This document shows, in pieces, positions 56,019 to 64,000 of a stretch of DNA of 64,000 nt. The notes beneath the pieces were generated by a model. It saw only the letters and a list, made by a program, of their open reading frames with translations, made no database searches and was not told where the DNA came from. The DNA lies in the NCBI RefSeq assembly GCF_024707505.1, contig NZ_CP102605.1:620001-684000 (forward strand), read 5' to 3'. The translations under genes were made by a program, and so were the position numbers. Each line of letters starts with the position of its first letter. The first letter of the stretch is position 1. The stretch is from Pantoea sp. SOD02. Lineage in GTDB: Bacteria; Pseudomonadota; Gammaproteobacteria; Enterobacterales; Enterobacteriaceae.

Positions 56019-56912
56019 CTACGCCAGCTCGAGCTCTGTGATCACCCTTTTCACTTCCGCCACATCCGCCGCCGAAAGCGAACGCAGTGGGCGCGGCAGG
56101 CAATCATACTCAGCAAGACCCAGCGCGCTGGCCGCCGCAGCGATGACGCGAATACTGCCGCCGTGTTGGGTAAACAGCGCCCAAAGCGGTGCGAGCCGCT
56201 GTCCCTGTTCGGCTACCGCCGCAAAATCGCCCGCCATCGCCGCATCTGTCATTGCTTTAGCGGTGCGCGGGAACAGTCCGCCGCACACTGAATACCACAC
56301 TTCACAACCGGCGATTAGGCCTACTGCGGCAAAGGCATCGCCGCTGACGCCAATGGTGACGTCTTGCGGTAATTGATCACGCAAAGCCTTTACCCGTTGC
56401 GTAGCCGCTGCGATATCGGCGGGCACGCCGGGAATTTTAATGGAGGCGATATGCGGCAGCGTGGCGATACGCGCATGCAGCGCATCGGAGAAGACAAAGT
56501 GGCTGGTGCCGGGATTGTCATAAATGCATACCGGCAGCGAAACGTGGCGCGTGACATCCTGATACAGGCCAAACACTTCGTCATCAGTGAGTTTCTGATA
56601 GGAAACGGCGGGCAGCAGCAACGCGCTGGCGCCAGCCTGTTGCGCATCCTCGGCAAGTCGCAGCACTTCATCGGTGCTCACCGCGCCAATGCTGACCATC
56701 ACTGGAATAGCGTCTGCATGCTGCACCGCAAGCGTCGCAATCCGCTTGCGCTGTTCGCGCGTGAAATAGGCGTAGCTGCCGGTGGAACCCAGCACGCCAA
56801 GCGAATCGACCTTTGCTGCCGTGAGCCGCGCAAGGATATTAAGAAAAGCTTTCTCATCAATTCCAGAAGCATTCAGCGGAGTCAGGGGAAACGCACTCAA
56901 TCCTTTAAACAT
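56019..56912 (-). CDS. DapA-family aldolase/lyase
   Basis: About 297 residues from ATG 56912 (AAGG eight bases upstream); a start at 56933 is possible. TIM-barrel with the family sites: LGSTGSYAYFTREQRKRI near 40, CIYDNPGTSHF with catalytic Tyr near 130, SIKIPGVPAD with Schiff-base Lys near 160, GVSGDAF near 200. Family members include dihydrodipicolinate synthase, KDG aldolase and N-acetylneuraminate lyase. It is not the housekeeping dapA; the substrate is open. No partners in the operon. Confidence 0.85.
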   Translation of the reverse strand: MFKGLSAFPLTPLNASGIDEKAFLNILARLTAAKVDSLGVLGSTGSYAYFTREQRKRIATLAVQHADAIPVMVSIGAVSTDEVLRLAEDAQQAGASALLLPAVSYQKLTDDEVFGLYQDVTRHVSLPVCIYDNPGTSHFVFSDALHARIATLPHIASIKIPGVPADIAAATQRVKALRDQLPQDVTIGVSGDAFAAVGLIAGCEVWYSVCGGLFPRTAKAMTDAAMAGDFAAVAEQGQRLAPLWALFTQHGGSIRVIAAAASALGLAEYDCLPRPLRSLSAADVAEVKRVITELELA

Positions 56913-56981
56913 AGCCAGCGCCTTATTCGTCATTAACAGGGGAAAACAGCTTAACCTGCACAGTTATAAGCCATCAAAAAC

Positions 56982-57005
56982 AAAAATGCCCTCTTACGAG
57001 GGCAT
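56982..57005 (-). terminator. Terminator of the beta-propeller gene
   Basis: Minus strand ATGCCCTC-GTAA-GAGGGCAT then T5. Confidence 0.85.
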
Positions 57006-57031
57006 GAATTATCGCTACAGCTTGAGGGGGA

Positions 57032-58120
57032 TTATTTCAGTGCGATGCGCGCAATCTGATCCTGGCCTTTGGTTGAGGAGTCTTTATTAAACTCCGCTTT
57101 CAACGTTACATATAGCGTGTTGTTGTCTGGGCCAATCAGCAGGCTGTTTGGATTGTTATCAAACGACCAGCTGTTTTTTACCGCGTACGTGGTGGCATCC
57201 AACTGCAGCACTTTCTTCGATTCGCGCTGGCTGATGTAGATCTCATTACGCTTGGCGTTGAATTTGATAGCCAGCGCATCGCCTTCAATACGTTTGATCA
57301 CTTTGCCAGTGCGCTCATCAAACACCAGCGTGGCTTTGCCTTTCGAATCGTCGGTGACGAACAGGCGACCTGTTGCCGGATCTTCCGCCATATTCAGGAA
57401 CAAGTACTCTTTACCGTCGCCCGCCGTCCAGCGCTTCTCAATTTTGTGCGTGCGTGGATTGATTACCAGAATCTCGCCCGCGCCGTTGGTCGCATAAATG
57501 CGCTCAGTCAGCGGAGAATAGATGATGCCGGTTACCCATTTGCCTGCATTTTTGATGGTGGCTTTCAGCTTGAATGTTTTCACGTCAACCACCGAGATGT
57601 ACCCCGGATCGGCCACGCGACCGACATACAACTCGTTGCCGTGCCACAGCACTTCACGCGCGCCCGCCGGATAACCTTCTTTATCTTTCTTGCCTGGGAA
57701 GACTAAACGTTCCAGCACTTTGCCGCTCTGCGCATCCACTTTCGAGATGGCGCCATCCAGCGAGTTAGTGGTGTAGAACACGCTGCCCGCTTCGTCGATC
57801 GCCGTACCAAAGTTTTTCAGATCGGTATGAGTCACGCCTTTGGTTTCCAGCGTGTTTGGGTCGAGACGATAAATCACACCGCCGTTCACGTCTTTAAAGC
57901 TCTGCGCGCTGGCAACGTATAACGCTTTCGCAGCAGGCGAGTACGCCATTTCATACAGGCCATCGCCCAGTGTGCGTTGGGTCAGAGAAGTATCAACTGG
58001 CTTGGCAGCAGCGGCTGGCGCTTCGGCTTTTTTAGCCGGAGCCTGGCAAGCGGTCAGGCTGAAAGCAGCGACGATCGCTGCAGCTAAGGCGGCTTTGCGC
58101 GGGCTAAATAACGATTTCAT
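57032..58120 (-). CDS. YncE-like beta-propeller lipoprotein
   Basis: About 362 residues from ATG 58120 (GGAG six bases upstream). Signal peptide with lipobox LTAC near 23, so a lipoprotein; the following AEAPAAAAKPV is a flexible linker. The body is a seven-bladed-propeller type: repeated blades such as VYVASAQSFKDVNGGVIYRLD-like LYVASAQSFKDVNGG, NELYVGRVADPGYISVVD, ERIYATNGAGEILVINP, GRLFVTDDSKGKATLVFD. It resembles YncE, and as with YncE a TonB-dependent receptor (fhuE-like) is divergent. Fur boxes are in the gap. Probably helps iron uptake. Confidence 0.82.
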   Translation of the reverse strand: MKSLFSPRKAALAAAIVAAFSLTACQAPAKKAEAPAAAAKPVDTSLTQRTLGDGLYEMAYSPAAKALYVASAQSFKDVNGGVIYRLDPNTLETKGVTHTDLKNFGTAIDEAGSVFYTTNSLDGAISKVDAQSGKVLERLVFPGKKDKEGYPAGAREVLWHGNELYVGRVADPGYISVVDVKTFKLKATIKNAGKWVTGIIYSPLTERIYATNGAGEILVINPRTHKIEKRWTAGDGKEYLFLNMAEDPATGRLFVTDDSKGKATLVFDERTGKVIKRIEGDALAIKFNAKRNEIYISQRESKKVLQLDATTYAVKNSWSFDNNPNSLLIGPDNNTLYVTLKAEFNKDSSTKGQDQIARIALK

Positions 58121-58181
58121 GCTCAACTCCATCAATGGATGAACGGCTCCGTTGCGCGCGTGCGCGCACGGAAAATACAAG

Positions 58182-58200
58182 AAGAATGAGAATCATACGC
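58182..58200 (-). promoter_or_regulatory. Fur box near the beta-propeller gene
   Basis: AAGAATGAGAATCATACGC matches the 19-base Fur consensus at 13 positions, 62 bases upstream of the lipoprotein start. The 450-base gap 58121-58570 also holds the second box below and nothing else recognised. Confidence 0.5.
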
Positions 58201-58420
58201 ATTAGCATAAACTTAGCAACTTTCTCGACGATCTTCCTCACTTTGCCGTGAATCCGGCTTGCTAGCCGCACACCTTTCTTTGCCAAAAACGTCCTGATAT
58301 CGCCTTAAAAACATGAAAACGTTAGCAATTAACAGGTTATTTTTATCCGTAAGCCATTGATTCCAAGCCCACTTACACATTATTACAATTGCAGTTGAAA
58401 CCTTCGGCGGATTCTTTAAA

Positions 58421-58439
58421 GCAAATGATTATCATTGGC
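58421..58439 (+). promoter_or_regulatory. Fur box upstream of the FhuE-like receptor
   Basis: GCAAATGATTATCATTGGC, 14 of 19 to the Fur consensus, containing AATGAT/ATCATT arms, about 130 bases before the receptor ATG. Confidence 0.6.
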
Positions 58440-58570
58440 TTTCTCAATAAATGCGCAGTGGCGATTTGCGTGACTTATCTTCTGCCCTTTTCGGTTGATA
58501 AGTAACAACGCAAACAATAAAAAACGAAGCAAAACAGCTTCCTATAACACAGGTTTCTACAGGAAATTTT

Positions 58571-60724
58571 ATGTCTGGCATCAGGAAAACCTTTAACGTC
58601 TCACTGCTGGCGGTGACGATTCATGCCCTGCTTGCGCCAAATATGGCGCAGGCGGCAAGCGACACGCAGCAGGATTTGGTGGTCGATGCATCCGCAACCG
58701 GCGACAGCGATAACAACGAAAAGCAGGATTACGCGGTGAAAACCACGCGGGCGGGCACCAAATTGTTGCTGACGCCACGCGATGTGCCGCAGTCGATGAG
58801 CGTGGTGACGCAGCAGCGCATGCAGGATCAGAACCTGCAATCGGTGAACGATGTACTGACCAACACCACCGGCATCTCAACCAACCTGATCGACAGCGAG
58901 CGCTCGGAATACTATTCGCGCGGCTTTAAAGTCACCAACTTCTCCTTCGATGGCATTCCCACGTCGGTAAATGACACCTGGAATTACGGCGATGCCGCCT
59001 CGGATACCGCCATTTACGATCGTATTGAGATCGTACGCGGTGCCACCGGATTGATGACCGGCGCGGGTAGCCCGTCAGCATCGATCAACATGGTGCGCAA
59101 ACACGCCGACAGCAAAACCGTCACCGGCTCGGTCAGCGCCAGCTACGGCAGTTGGAACAAACAGCGTTATGTTGCCGATCTCTCTGCGCCGTTGAATCAG
59201 GGTGGCAGCCTGCGCGGCCGCGTAGTGACCGGTTACAGCGATGAAGACAGCTGGCTCGATCGCTACCACAAAACCAAAAAATTCCTTTACGGCGTGATTG
59301 ATGCCGATATTACCGAGCACACCACGCTGTCGCTGGGCTACGACTACGAAGATGCCAACACCGGCAATCCAACGTGGGGCGGCTTGCCGATGTTCTACAG
59401 CAACAACGCTACCACGCATTACGATCGCAGCCTCAACTCCGCCGCCAACTGGGCGCGCTACAACACCAATTCGCGCAAAGTGTTCGCCGACATCGATCAT
59501 AACTTCGATAACGGCTGGAACATCCACGTCAACGGCACGCACGCGGAGAATACCTTTAACGATAAGTTGCTGTATGTCATGGGCAGCCCTGATCAGGACA
59601 GCGGCGAAGGCACCACCGGCTACGGCAGCATGGATCGCGGTAAACGCCAGATGGATTCGTTCGATGGCTACGCCAGCGGCCCGTTTGAGCTGTTAGGGCG
59701 TCAGCATCAGTTGATGGCGGGCGTGAGCTACAGCCGCCAGCACAATGCGACTTACAGCCAGGATGGCGTTACCGATCTGGAAAACTACGATATCGCCTCA
59801 GCCGATATGGGCATTTTTAACAACAACTGGAACGGCAACATCGCCGAGCCGCAGTGGCAAGGTTGGTATCAGAATGCTGACGATACCATTCGTCAGAAAT
59901 CAGCTTATACCGCCGCGCGCTTCTCGCTGGCCGATCCGCTGTCGCTGATTATTGGTGCACGCTATACGCAGTGGAGCACCAACGGCAGCAGCGGCGATAT
60001 GACGAAAAACAACACCACGCCGTACGCTGGTTTGGTGTACGACATCAACGATACATGGTCGGCGTACGGCAGCTATACCTCGATCTTCCTGCCGCAAACC
60101 TACCGCGACACCAGCGGCAAATACCTGTCGCCGGTTACCGGTAAAAGCTATGAAACCGGCCTGAAGTCCGCCTGGTATGATGGTCGATTAACCGCGACCG
60201 TGGCGGTATTCCGTATTGAACAAGACAACGTTGGTCAGGCGATTGCTGGCGTCTACTTGAGCGGCAACGAACAGGCTTATGCGCCCGCCAAAGGTGCAGT
60301 GAGTAAAGGTGCGGAGTTTGAGCTGAACGGTGCGCTAACCGATAATCTGCAGCTGACTTTCGGTGCCACACGCTACGTGGCGCGGGATAAAGAGGGACGT
60401 TTCAACAGCTATCAGCCGCAAACTTCCTTCAAACTGTTCACCCGTTATCAGCTACCAATGTTGCCGGACCTGACGGTTGGTGGCGGCATCAACTGGCAGA
60501 ACCGTGTGTTTGAAGATGCCACCAATGCCAGCGGCGATACCGTGCGCGTTTATCAGGGCAGCATTCCACTGGCATCGCTGTTTGCGCGTTATCAGGTGAC
60601 TAAGCAGGTGGCGTTGCAGGCGAACGTCGATAACCTATTTGATCGCGAATATTACAGCTACATGAACAGCTACGTTTATGGCGCGCCGCGCAGTGTTTCG
60701 ATGAGCGTTTCATACCAGTTCTAA
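58571..60724 (+). CDS. fhuE: FhuE-like TonB-dependent siderophore receptor
   Basis: 717 residues. Signal peptide ending AQA, a TonB box (DLVVDA near 35), a plug domain (TRAGTKLLLTPRDVPQSMSV, EIVRGATGLMTGAGSPSASI), and a beta-barrel ending SVSYQF. Blocks such as YGSWNKQRYVADL, SYTSIFLPQ, AVFRIEQDNVGQA and LTFGATRYVARDKEG align closely with E. coli FhuE, the outer-membrane receptor for ferric coprogen and rhodotorulic acid (hydroxamates). TonB-powered import. Divergent from the beta-propeller lipoprotein, with Fur boxes between. Confidence 0.9.
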   Translation: MSGIRKTFNVSLLAVTIHALLAPNMAQAASDTQQDLVVDASATGDSDNNEKQDYAVKTTRAGTKLLLTPRDVPQSMSVVTQQRMQDQNLQSVNDVLTNTTGISTNLIDSERSEYYSRGFKVTNFSFDGIPTSVNDTWNYGDAASDTAIYDRIEIVRGATGLMTGAGSPSASINMVRKHADSKTVTGSVSASYGSWNKQRYVADLSAPLNQGGSLRGRVVTGYSDEDSWLDRYHKTKKFLYGVIDADITEHTTLSLGYDYEDANTGNPTWGGLPMFYSNNATTHYDRSLNSAANWARYNTNSRKVFADIDHNFDNGWNIHVNGTHAENTFNDKLLYVMGSPDQDSGEGTTGYGSMDRGKRQMDSFDGYASGPFELLGRQHQLMAGVSYSRQHNATYSQDGVTDLENYDIASADMGIFNNNWNGNIAEPQWQGWYQNADDTIRQKSAYTAARFSLADPLSLIIGARYTQWSTNGSSGDMTKNNTTPYAGLVYDINDTWSAYGSYTSIFLPQTYRDTSGKYLSPVTGKSYETGLKSAWYDGRLTATVAVFRIEQDNVGQAIAGVYLSGNEQAYAPAKGAVSKGAEFELNGALTDNLQLTFGATRYVARDKEGRFNSYQPQTSFKLFTRYQLPMLPDLTVGGGINWQNRVFEDATNASGDTVRVYQGSIPLASLFARYQVTKQVALQANVDNLFDREYYSYMNSYVYGAPRSVSMSVSYQF

Positions 60725-60734
60725 TTAACCGTAG

Positions 60735-60754
60735 GGTCGCCATTCATGGCGACC
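60735..60754. repeat. Interspersed inverted repeat, copy 11
   Basis: GTAG then GGTCGCCAT/ATGGCGACC just after fhuE; a degenerate GCGCAT/ACGCGC copy follows at about 60778-60797. Confidence 0.8.
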
Positions 60755-60799
60755 TATTCATTCTCAACCGACAACCAATCGCGCATTAACGCGCACCCA

Positions 60800-61351
60800 T
60801 CAAACCTTATTTTTATAATTGAAACTGATCTGCGAATTCTGTTCTTTCGGCAAACGGCGCGCCTCTAAATAAACCGATTTCCAGTACGGATTATTTAGCG
60901 AAGAGCGCATCACGCCCTGACTGACCGACGCGTGCAGGAATTGATGATCGGTGTCATAAAAGCCGACGTGCAGCTCGCGCTTAATGCGGAAGAACACTAA
61001 ATCACCGGGTTGCAGATGCGCCTGATCCACCGGTTTTCCCATGGCAATTAACTCTTTGGTGGTGACGCGATCCATCGGAATATTGAAGCGATCTTTCAGC
61101 GTGCGCCAGACAAATCCTGAGCAATCGACGCCGGTTAATTGCGTACCGCCCCACTGATATTTGGTCCCTTCCCACGAATGCATTTGATCGTGCAGCGCGG
61201 CAATCACCGGAATTAAATCGGGCTGCTTGCCACCGTCTGCCGAGGTATCCACGCTGTCCTCTGCAGGCGCATGCGAAGACTTAGAAGAACAACCGGCCAG
61301 AGTAAAAAGAAACAGGCAGGCGATAACTTTGCTGGCGGCAGAATTGATCAT
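60800..61351 (-). CDS. nlpC: NlpC lipoprotein, NlpC/P60 peptidase
   Basis: 183 residues. Lipobox LAGCSS near 21. The NlpC/P60 catalytic residues are present: Cys in GVDCSGFVWRTLKDRF (near 75), His in ELHVGFYD (near 128) and His in FLHASVSQGVMRSS (near 139). IAALHDQMHSWEGTKYQWGG matches E. coli NlpC closely. A peptidoglycan-acting (gamma-D-Glu-diaminopimelate-type) cell-wall hydrolase in the periplasm. Acidic spacer makes it longer than E. coli NlpC (about 154). Start at 61351. Confidence 0.9.
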   Translation of the reverse strand: MINSAASKVIACLFLFTLAGCSSKSSHAPAEDSVDTSADGGKQPDLIPVIAALHDQMHSWEGTKYQWGGTQLTGVDCSGFVWRTLKDRFNIPMDRVTTKELIAMGKPVDQAHLQPGDLVFFRIKRELHVGFYDTDHQFLHASVSQGVMRSSLNNPYWKSVYLEARRLPKEQNSQISFNYKNKV

Positions 61352-61526
61352 GTGTTGGTGTTTTCGCTGAGGGAGACAGTGGTTAGAGATTTATACCGTA
61401 AAAAAGTTGCAGAAATAAATAGGCGTGCGGTGAAATCTTTTATTTGCCGGTTGTTTTTACCTAAGTTTACGCAACGGTAACATCTTGTATTTGAGTTAAA
61501 AATCTATTTCCCGCGCTGCGCTTTTT

Positions 61527-61558
61527 CTGTGCAGGAGAATATTTGCGCTCCTGCACAG
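61527..61558. repeat. Perfect 11-base-arm inverted repeat
   Basis: CTGTGCAGGAG at 61527-61537 and CTCCTGCACAG at 61548-61558, between nlpC and the dioxygenase. Neither strand has a T tract after it, so it is not a clear terminator. Confidence 0.55.
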
Positions 61559-61590
61559 AATGACATCAATTTCGACTTACAGCTGTACGT

Positions 61591-62568
61591 TTAATACTTG
61601 CCGGAGAAATTAGCGCTAATACGCTGTGCCAGATAATCCTTCGCGGAAATAGGCGGATATTTTTTCTCTGGTCCTTCAATAATCACGTCTTCGTTCGCCT
61701 GGCAGAAAAACGCCAGGCTGTAGCGTGCCGGCACCGATTCACCCGGCAGCGGATTGCTGACGCGATGGAAATTCGACGGCAACCTGTCATCACTCCAGCG
61801 CATCAACATATCGCCGATATTACAGGTAATTAAGCCTTCCAGCGGCGCGATCGGCGTCCAGATTTGCTCCTCCATCTCTTTGCCCGGACACACCTGCAGA
61901 CCGCCCTGCCCATCACGCTGGAACAGCAAGGTCAGGCAATCGAAATCGGTATGCGCACCCGCACGCCAAGGACCATCTGGCTCACCGCTGATGGCAAAGT
62001 AGTGCAGCATACGCAGCGTGCTTTGATAGGTTTCGCGTGATGGCTCATGCGCTTTGGCAAAGAAGTTGTCGGGGAATCCCAGCTTCAGGGCAAAACAGGA
62101 GAGCAAGCGCATGCCCACTTCCCAGCACTGACGCTCAAACTTCAGTACATCATGTTGGAAGCCGGGCAAAGTGGCATCATCCGGCCATAAGCCTTCCATA
62201 CGCGGACGCGTCACCTGATACGACTCTTTTTGGTCCGGTTTACCGGTGGAGGGACGAATCTGCGCGCGGTATTCCCAGCCGGCATTGCGGCTGAGTGGAT
62301 GACGCGCTTTGTCACTTTGTGGCAGCGCAAAAAAGCGCTCGGCGTTAGCAAAAGCCGCATTGATGTCGTCGAGGGGAATACCGTGGCCGGAAACCTGGAA
62401 GAAGCCAATTTCAGTGGCGGCTTGCCACAACTGATCGGCTATTTCGGCTTTACGTTGATCGAAATCTGAGAGATCAATGATGCGCACATCACGCGCCGCT
62501 TCCACGCCGCGCGCGCCCATCCGCGATTCTTTTGCCAGTTCATGCATGTCATAAGTGGTCTTTTCCAT
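61591..62568 (-). CDS. Isopenicillin N synthase-family 2-oxoglutarate/Fe(II) dioxygenase
   Basis: 325 residues. Start EKTTYDMHELAKESR, IGFFQVSGHGIPLDDINAAF near 53 (family hallmark), iron-site HTDFDCLTLLFQ (His-x-Asp near 215) and distal His in SNFHRVSNPL near 270, then 2-oxoglutarate Arg in ARYSLAFF. Oxidises a small molecule with O2 and usually 2-oxoglutarate. GAGGTGCACCA precedes ATG 62568. Divergent from the ABC transporter binding protein across 507 bases; likely the same nitrogen pathway, but the substrate is not known. Confidence 0.87.
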   Translation of the reverse strand: MEKTTYDMHELAKESRMGARGVEAARDVRIIDLSDFDQRKAEIADQLWQAATEIGFFQVSGHGIPLDDINAAFANAERFFALPQSDKARHPLSRNAGWEYRAQIRPSTGKPDQKESYQVTRPRMEGLWPDDATLPGFQHDVLKFERQCWEVGMRLLSCFALKLGFPDNFFAKAHEPSRETYQSTLRMLHYFAISGEPDGPWRAGAHTDFDCLTLLFQRDGQGGLQVCPGKEMEEQIWTPIAPLEGLITCNIGDMLMRWSDDRLPSNFHRVSNPLPGESVPARYSLAFFCQANEDVIIEGPEKKYPPISAKDYLAQRISANFSGKY

Positions 62569-62777
62569 TGGTGCACCTCGTTATTGAGCGATAACGGATG
62601 ACCCACCCGCTGTGTGGCAGTCATCCCCGCGCCTGCTTAACGTGCAGGCGATCGAGCAATGACCCACCGGGTGAAACCACGGTTGACAGCTTCTACTCAT
62701 TTTCAGTCAAGCAAAGCCTGTGCCAGCTCACGGTGCTCCGTTAAATCAACAAGTTAAGCCATCTTGCACATCATGCC

Positions 62778-62794
62778 TGCACAACGGCGGTGCA
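62778..62794 (+). promoter_or_regulatory. NtrC-like binding site
   Basis: TGCACA-ACGGC-GGTGCA differs at one base from the NtrC consensus TGCACC-N5-GGTGCA. It lies about 110 bases upstream of the sigma-54 promoter, the usual distance. Confidence 0.55.
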
Positions 62795-62888
62795 AAAATG
62801 GGCGCCTTGCATCATCAAAGATCAGCGGATGACGCAAAATCTCATCACATTTCAGATTAAACTCAATATTTTCATCGTGTTACATGAA

Positions 62889-62904
62889 TGGCATGCGCTT
62901 TGCT
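62889..62904 (+). promoter_or_regulatory. Sigma-54 (RpoN) promoter of the ABC binding-protein gene
   Basis: TGGCAT-GCGCT-TTGCT carries the -24 GG and -12 GC at the correct spacing (consensus TGGCAC-N5-TTGCA). Confidence 0.65.
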
Positions 62905-62960
62905 AAATCCCCGTTGAGTATAAGCGGTCAGCGTGACAGCAGATTCACGCAGGACATTGC

Positions 62961-63045
62961 TCTACAGCATTAGCTGTACCTCGTCAGGGGACGATGCGAA
63001 TTACGCATCGTGAGCACGCCATGCGCCGCAACGCCCCTGATGACG
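62961..63045 (+). ncRNA. Structured 5' leader, possible riboswitch
   Basis: Stem 1: TACAGC/GCTGTA (62963-62978). Outer stem: TCAGGGG (62984-62990) with CCCCTGA (63034-63040). Inner hairpin: ACGATGCG/CGCATCGT (62991-63011). The remaining arm (63012-63033) may form a third branch. It ends 31 bases before the ATG of an NMT1-family transporter gene. No known class was recognised by eye; the NMT1/xanthine RNA motif is the first candidate to test. Confidence 0.4.
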
Positions 63046-63075
63046 ACAACAAACTCAACGTTTATTGGGGGTTTT

Positions 63076-64000
63076 ATGACAATGTCGCGTTTCCGTTTCT
63101 CCTTATTCGCTGCTCTGCTGAGCACTTCTGCCCTGTCGCACGCCGCCGACAAACTGGTATTACAAACCACCTGGGTCGCGCAGGCTGAACAAGGCGGTTA
63201 TTACCAGGCGGTCGCCACCGGCATCTATAAAAAATACGGGCTGGATGTCGAGGTGCGCTCCGGCGGGCCGCAGCTGAATAACATGACGCTGCTGCTGGCG
63301 AATCGTGCTGATGTCATCGTCAGCTACGATCTGCAAGTGCTGCAGGGCGTTGAGCGCAACTTCCCGCTGAAGGCCATCGCCGCGCCGTTTCAGTTTGATC
63401 CGCAAGGCATTGTCACCCACGGCGATGTGAAGTCGCTGGATCAGCTGAAAGGGAAAACCGTACTGGTATCAGCCAGCGGACAAGCCAGCTGGTGGCCGTG
63501 GTTGAAAGGCAAATATCAGCTGCAGGATGGTCAGGCGCGCCCTTACACCTTCAACATGCAACCCTTCCTCGCCGACAAAAATACCGCGCAGCAGGCGTAT
63601 GCCACCTCCGAAGTGCAGCAGATCAAACAGGTGCAGCCGGACAGCAAATTCTATCTGTTTGCCGATTATGGCTATCCGGCATACGGCGGCATTCTGGTGA
63701 CGCGCGACGATTTACTGCAGAAAGAGCCGGACGTCATGAAGCGTTTTGTTGCGGCATCGATGGAAGGCTGGCAATCCTACCTCGCCAATCCGGCTGCCGG
63801 TAATGCACTGATCAAAAGAGAGAACCCGCAGATGACCGACGCGATACTTGCCTTCGGCGTGTCGCAAATGAAAGCACTGCATCTGATTGACGGCGGTGAT
63901 GCGGCGAAACAAGGTCTAGGTGTGATGACGGATAAGCGCTGGCAGGCAACGCGTGACTTTATGGTCAACGCCGGTCTGCTCAAAGCCTCCACCGACTGGC
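63076..64000 (+). CDS. ABC transporter periplasmic binding protein (NMT1/SsuA/ThiY-like), 3' end outside window
   Basis: The frame runs from ATG 63076 (GGGGG five bases upstream) past the window edge, 308 codons visible. Signal peptide MTMSRFRFSLFAALLSTSAL, cleaved after HAA. The body is NMT1/SsuA-like: VLQTTWVAQAEQGGYYQAVATG, KKYGLDVEVRSGGPQLNNMTLL, VSASGQASWWPWLKGKYQL, LFADYGYPAYGGILVTRDDL (partly quoted). Such proteins carry pyrimidine/thiamine precursors, sulfonates, nitrate or similar compounds. Sigma-54/NtrC-like sites and a structured leader precede it, pointing to a nitrogen-source ligand. Permease and ATPase are expected downstream. Confidence 0.88.
   Translation, partial: MTMSRFRFSLFAALLSTSALSHAADKLVLQTTWVAQAEQGGYYQAVATGIYKKYGLDVEVRSGGPQLNNMTLLLANRADVIVSYDLQVLQGVERNFPLKAIAAPFQFDPQGIVTHGDVKSLDQLKGKTVLVSASGQASWWPWLKGKYQLQDGQARPYTFNMQPFLADKNTAQQAYATSEVQQIKQVQPDSKFYLFADYGYPAYGGILVTRDDLLQKEPDVMKRFVAASMEGWQSYLANPAAGNALIKRENPQMTDAILAFGVSQMKALHLIDGGDAAKQGLGVMTDKRWQATRDFMVNAGLLKASTDW

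Overview
The window reads as the chromosome of a gamma-proteobacterium of the order Enterobacterales, most likely Pantoea or a close Erwiniaceae relative. The reasons are enterobacterial-type betTIBA, nlpC, yddG, ybaA, nanE and fhuE homologues, a large set of LysR, AraC, LacI, RpiR and IclR regulators, moderate-to-high GC, and one family of short inverted repeats (arms GTCGCCAT/ATGGCGAC) scattered between genes. The genus call is an inference from gene content. No rRNA, tRNA or CRISPR array was seen.

Layout. 0-12.3 kb: ordinary accessory metabolism (ModA-like protein, a fused membrane protein, TSUP exporter with AraC regulator, LysR regulator with a metal-site-less MBL protein, YddG exporter, a Fur-box FAD monooxygenase, AraC/SDR pair, orphan XRE antitoxin-like gene, two YmgB-like small regulators, a Thr-rich mini-ORF before an isochorismatase-family gene). 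12.3-14.8 kb: an AT-rich two-gene island encoding a dGTPase-family HD protein, interrupted by one in-frame TAA, and an AEP/primase-like partner; it resembles a nucleotide-depletion phage-defence module. 14.8-24.8 kb: DUF3147 protein, a LacI-type sensor domain without HTH, YbaA, a membrane protein, a beta-glucoside PTS/GH1/RpiR operon with two matching operators, an unknown exported protein, a glutathione peroxidase. 24.7-27 kb: LacI regulator divergent from an SDR plus PhyH-dioxygenase pair. 27-36.5 kb: a patchwork with decayed LysR and IS21 istB remnants, a NepI-like exporter, a Cys-nucleophile hydrolase, LysR genes, an orphan glycosyltransferase, a likely AHL lactonase, and a first DUF1471 gene.

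36.5-47 kb: an ABC-F ATPase behind a leader peptide and terminator-like hairpin; an operon of TPR protein, ECF sigma factor (with an apparent +1 frameshift) and anti-sigma factor, divergent from macAB; then a RpiR-controlled ManNAc-type PTS/nanE operon. 47-52.6 kb: betT divergent from betIBA with a near-perfect BetI palindrome, making glycine betaine from choline for osmoprotection. 52.8-57 kb: MFS/IclR pair, cupin, two more DUF1471 genes that share a covarying 5' UTR hairpin with the first, and a DapA-family lyase. 57-61.4 kb: FhuE-type siderophore receptor divergent from a beta-propeller lipoprotein with Fur boxes between, then nlpC. 61.6-64 kb: a 2-oxoglutarate dioxygenase divergent from an NMT1/SsuA-type ABC transporter binding protein that has a sigma-54 promoter, an NtrC-like site and a structured 5' leader; this gene runs off the window.

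The items most worth follow-up are the dGTPase/primase-like island, the ABC-F leader, the sigma-54/NtrC plus structured-leader transporter, the DUF1471 UTR hairpin, and the sigma-factor frameshift.
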